Shown here: in pieces, positions 63,001 through 64,000 of the stretch
Numbering within the stretch: position 1 is the first letter of the stretch
Layout of the letters: each line of letters starts with the position of its first letter
Made by a program: the position numbers and the translations under genes
The notes under the pieces: generated by a model
Database searches by the model: none
The model's input: only the letters and a program-made list of their open reading frames with translations
What the model was told of the DNA's origin: nothing
NCBI RefSeq assembly: GCF_009223885.1
Contig: NZ_CP045144.1
Span: 2,778,001 to 2,842,000, forward strand
Source: Ancylobacter sp. TS-1
Lineage (GTDB): Bacteria > Pseudomonadota > Alphaproteobacteria > Rhizobiales > Xanthobacteraceae
DNA length: 64,000 nucleotides
Direction of reading: 5' to 3'

Positions 63001-64000
63001 ATGCCCCACACCCGCGCCCCGCCCCCGCCTTCTCGTCCTCTCCCTCGGCGGCACCATCACCATGACCTCGGCGGCTGGCGGCGGCATCGCCCCGACGCTG
63101 GGCGCCGCCGAGCTGGTGGCGGCGGTGCCGGGACTGGAGGCGGTGGCGCGGATCGAGGCGCGCTCGCCGCTGCGGCTCGGCAGCTCTTCGCTCACGCTGG
63201 AGCACATTGCCGGGGTGGCGGAGGAGATCCGGGCCGGCTTCGACGCCGGCTTCGACGGCGCCGTCGTCATCCAGGGCACCGATACCATCGAGGAGACCGC
63301 CTTCATCCTCGACCTACTGGTGCGGGACGAGCGCCCGGTGGTGGTGGTCGGCGCCATGCGCGGCCCGCAGCAGCCCGGCGCCGACGGGCCTGCCAATCTC
63401 CTCGCCGCTGCAACCGTCGCCGCCTCGGAGGCGGCGCGCGGGCTCGGCACGCTGGTGGTGCTGAACGACGAGATCCACGCCGCGCGCTTCGTGCGCAAGG
63501 CGCACACCGCGCTCACCTCGGCCTTCGTCTCCGACAGCGCTGGCCCGCTCGGGATGGTGGCGGAGGGTCGGGCGCGGCTGCTCGCCCGCGTGACGCCCGC
63601 GCCGCTTCCGGCGGCGCTGGCCGCGCGGACGGAGCACGAGGCGGGCAATCTGCCGCCGGTCGCGCTGCTGAAGATCGCCATGGGCGACGACGGGCGGCTG
63701 ATCGAGGCTATTCCCGGCCTCGGCTATGCCGGGCTGGTGATCGAGGGCGCGGGAGCCGGCCATGTGCCGGGGGCGGTCGCCGAGATCGTCGGCGCGGTCG
63801 CGGCGCGGATTCCGGTCGTGCTGGCCAGCCGCACCCTGGCCGGCCCCGTCTTCGAGAAGACCTACGGCTACCCCGGCTCGGAGATCGACCTGATCGGGCG
63901 CGGGCTGATGCCGGCGGGACTGCTCACCGGCGTGAAGGCGCGCATCCTGCTCGCCTTCGCCCTGCGGGCGGGCTGGGACCGCGCGGCGATCCGCGCCGGC
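63001..64000 (+). CDS. Type II-like L-asparaginase (3' end outside window; apparent 5' frameshift)
   Basis: The asparaginase frame is open from 62963 to the window end. Catalytic motifs: LSLGGTITM (first Thr, around 63044-63064) and IQGTDTIEETAF (second Thr and Asp), then VVVVGAMRGPQQPGADGPAN. That frame has no ATG, GTG or TTG before the first catalytic motif. The ATG at 63001 is in another frame, but removing one C from the run at 63022-63026 would give a smooth start, MPHTRAPPRLLVLSLGGT. So either a real one-base insertion has inactivated the gene or the run was misread. The enzyme converts asparagine to aspartate and ammonia. Only a few C-terminal residues are likely missing. Confidence 0.75.
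   Translation, partial: MPHTRAPPPPSRPLPRRHHHHDLGGWRRHRPDAGRRRAGGGGAGTGGGGADRGALAAAARQLFAHAGAHCRGGGGDPGRLRRRLRRRRRHPGHRYHRGDRLHPRPTGAGRAPGGGGRRHARPAAARRRRACQSPRRCNRRRLGGGARARHAGGAERRDPRRALRAQGAHRAHLGLRLRQRWPARDGGGGSGAAARPRDARAASGGAGRADGARGGQSAAGRAAEDRHGRRRAADRGYSRPRLCRAGDRGRGSRPCAGGGRRDRRRGRGADSGRAGQPHPGRPRLREDLRLPRLGDRPDRARADAGGTAHRREGAHPARLRPAGGLGPRGDPRR

Noticed and set aside
63062..64000. Asparaginase starting at the ATG at 63062, avoiding the frameshift
   Set aside because: This start would remove the N-terminal GGT motif with the first catalytic threonine, which the family needs.

Overview
This 64 kb window is a GC-rich chromosomal stretch from an alphaproteobacterium, most likely of the order Hyphomicrobiales (Rhizobiales), perhaps near the Xanthobacteraceae; the family-level placement is inference. 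Supporting signs are the FYDLN-type acidic protein beside aroA-cmk, a class II EPSP synthase, homospermidine synthase, an intracellular PHA depolymerase, the aerobic cobalamin enzyme CobF, and many short palindromic intergenic repeats. Almost all genes look like core chromosome; two stretches look accessory.

Layout. 1-7.1 kb: the C-terminal part of a GAF/HD-GYP signalling protein, then a YdeP-type molybdoenzyme/cydA/cydB operon on the minus strand. 7.3-13.4 kb: an RND efflux adaptor and pump, and a CPA1 Na+/H+ antiporter. 13.6-16.8 kb: an unusual four-gene set of a glutathionylspermidine-synthase-like ATP-grasp enzyme, an unknown protein, a stand-alone acyl carrier protein and a serine hydrolase, followed by tRNA-Ala(GGC). 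17-27.9 kb: FYDLN protein, aroA, cmk and rpsA, with about 6.4 kb of extra DNA between cmk and rpsA: a CMD-family protein, cobF, a CSS-EAL phosphodiesterase, a small membrane protein, a decayed second cobF and an AT-rich two-gene CBASS anti-phage operon (Cap15 effector plus CD-NTase). 27.9-44.7 kb: acetyltransferase, hemH, homospermidine synthase, phaZ, GST, polA, truA, dihydroorotase, histidine kinase, Crp-family regulator, MarC, HAD phosphatase, ribF. 44.8-56.6 kb: ileS, lspA, a secreted protein, two M16 peptidases, a lipoprotein, a DUF3422 membrane protein, an exported lipase-like protein and a small conserved protein. 56.9-64 kb: glycolate oxidase glcD/glcE/glcF with an 8-oxoguanine-deaminase-type amidohydrolase inside the operon, an ABM-domain protein, and an asparaginase whose 5' end carries an apparent one-base frameshift.

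Highlights. The clearest defence system is the Cap15/CD-NTase pair, visibly foreign in base composition and abutting a broken cobF copy. The least explained system is the ATP-grasp/ACP/hydrolase set. polA carries an in-frame pair of a mobile intergenic repeat between its two exonuclease domains. A family of intergenic hairpins shows compensatory arm changes between copies, and a tandem hairpin array with the same property starts at the rpsA stop codon. Base composition was judged by eye with spot hand counts; no database search was possible.
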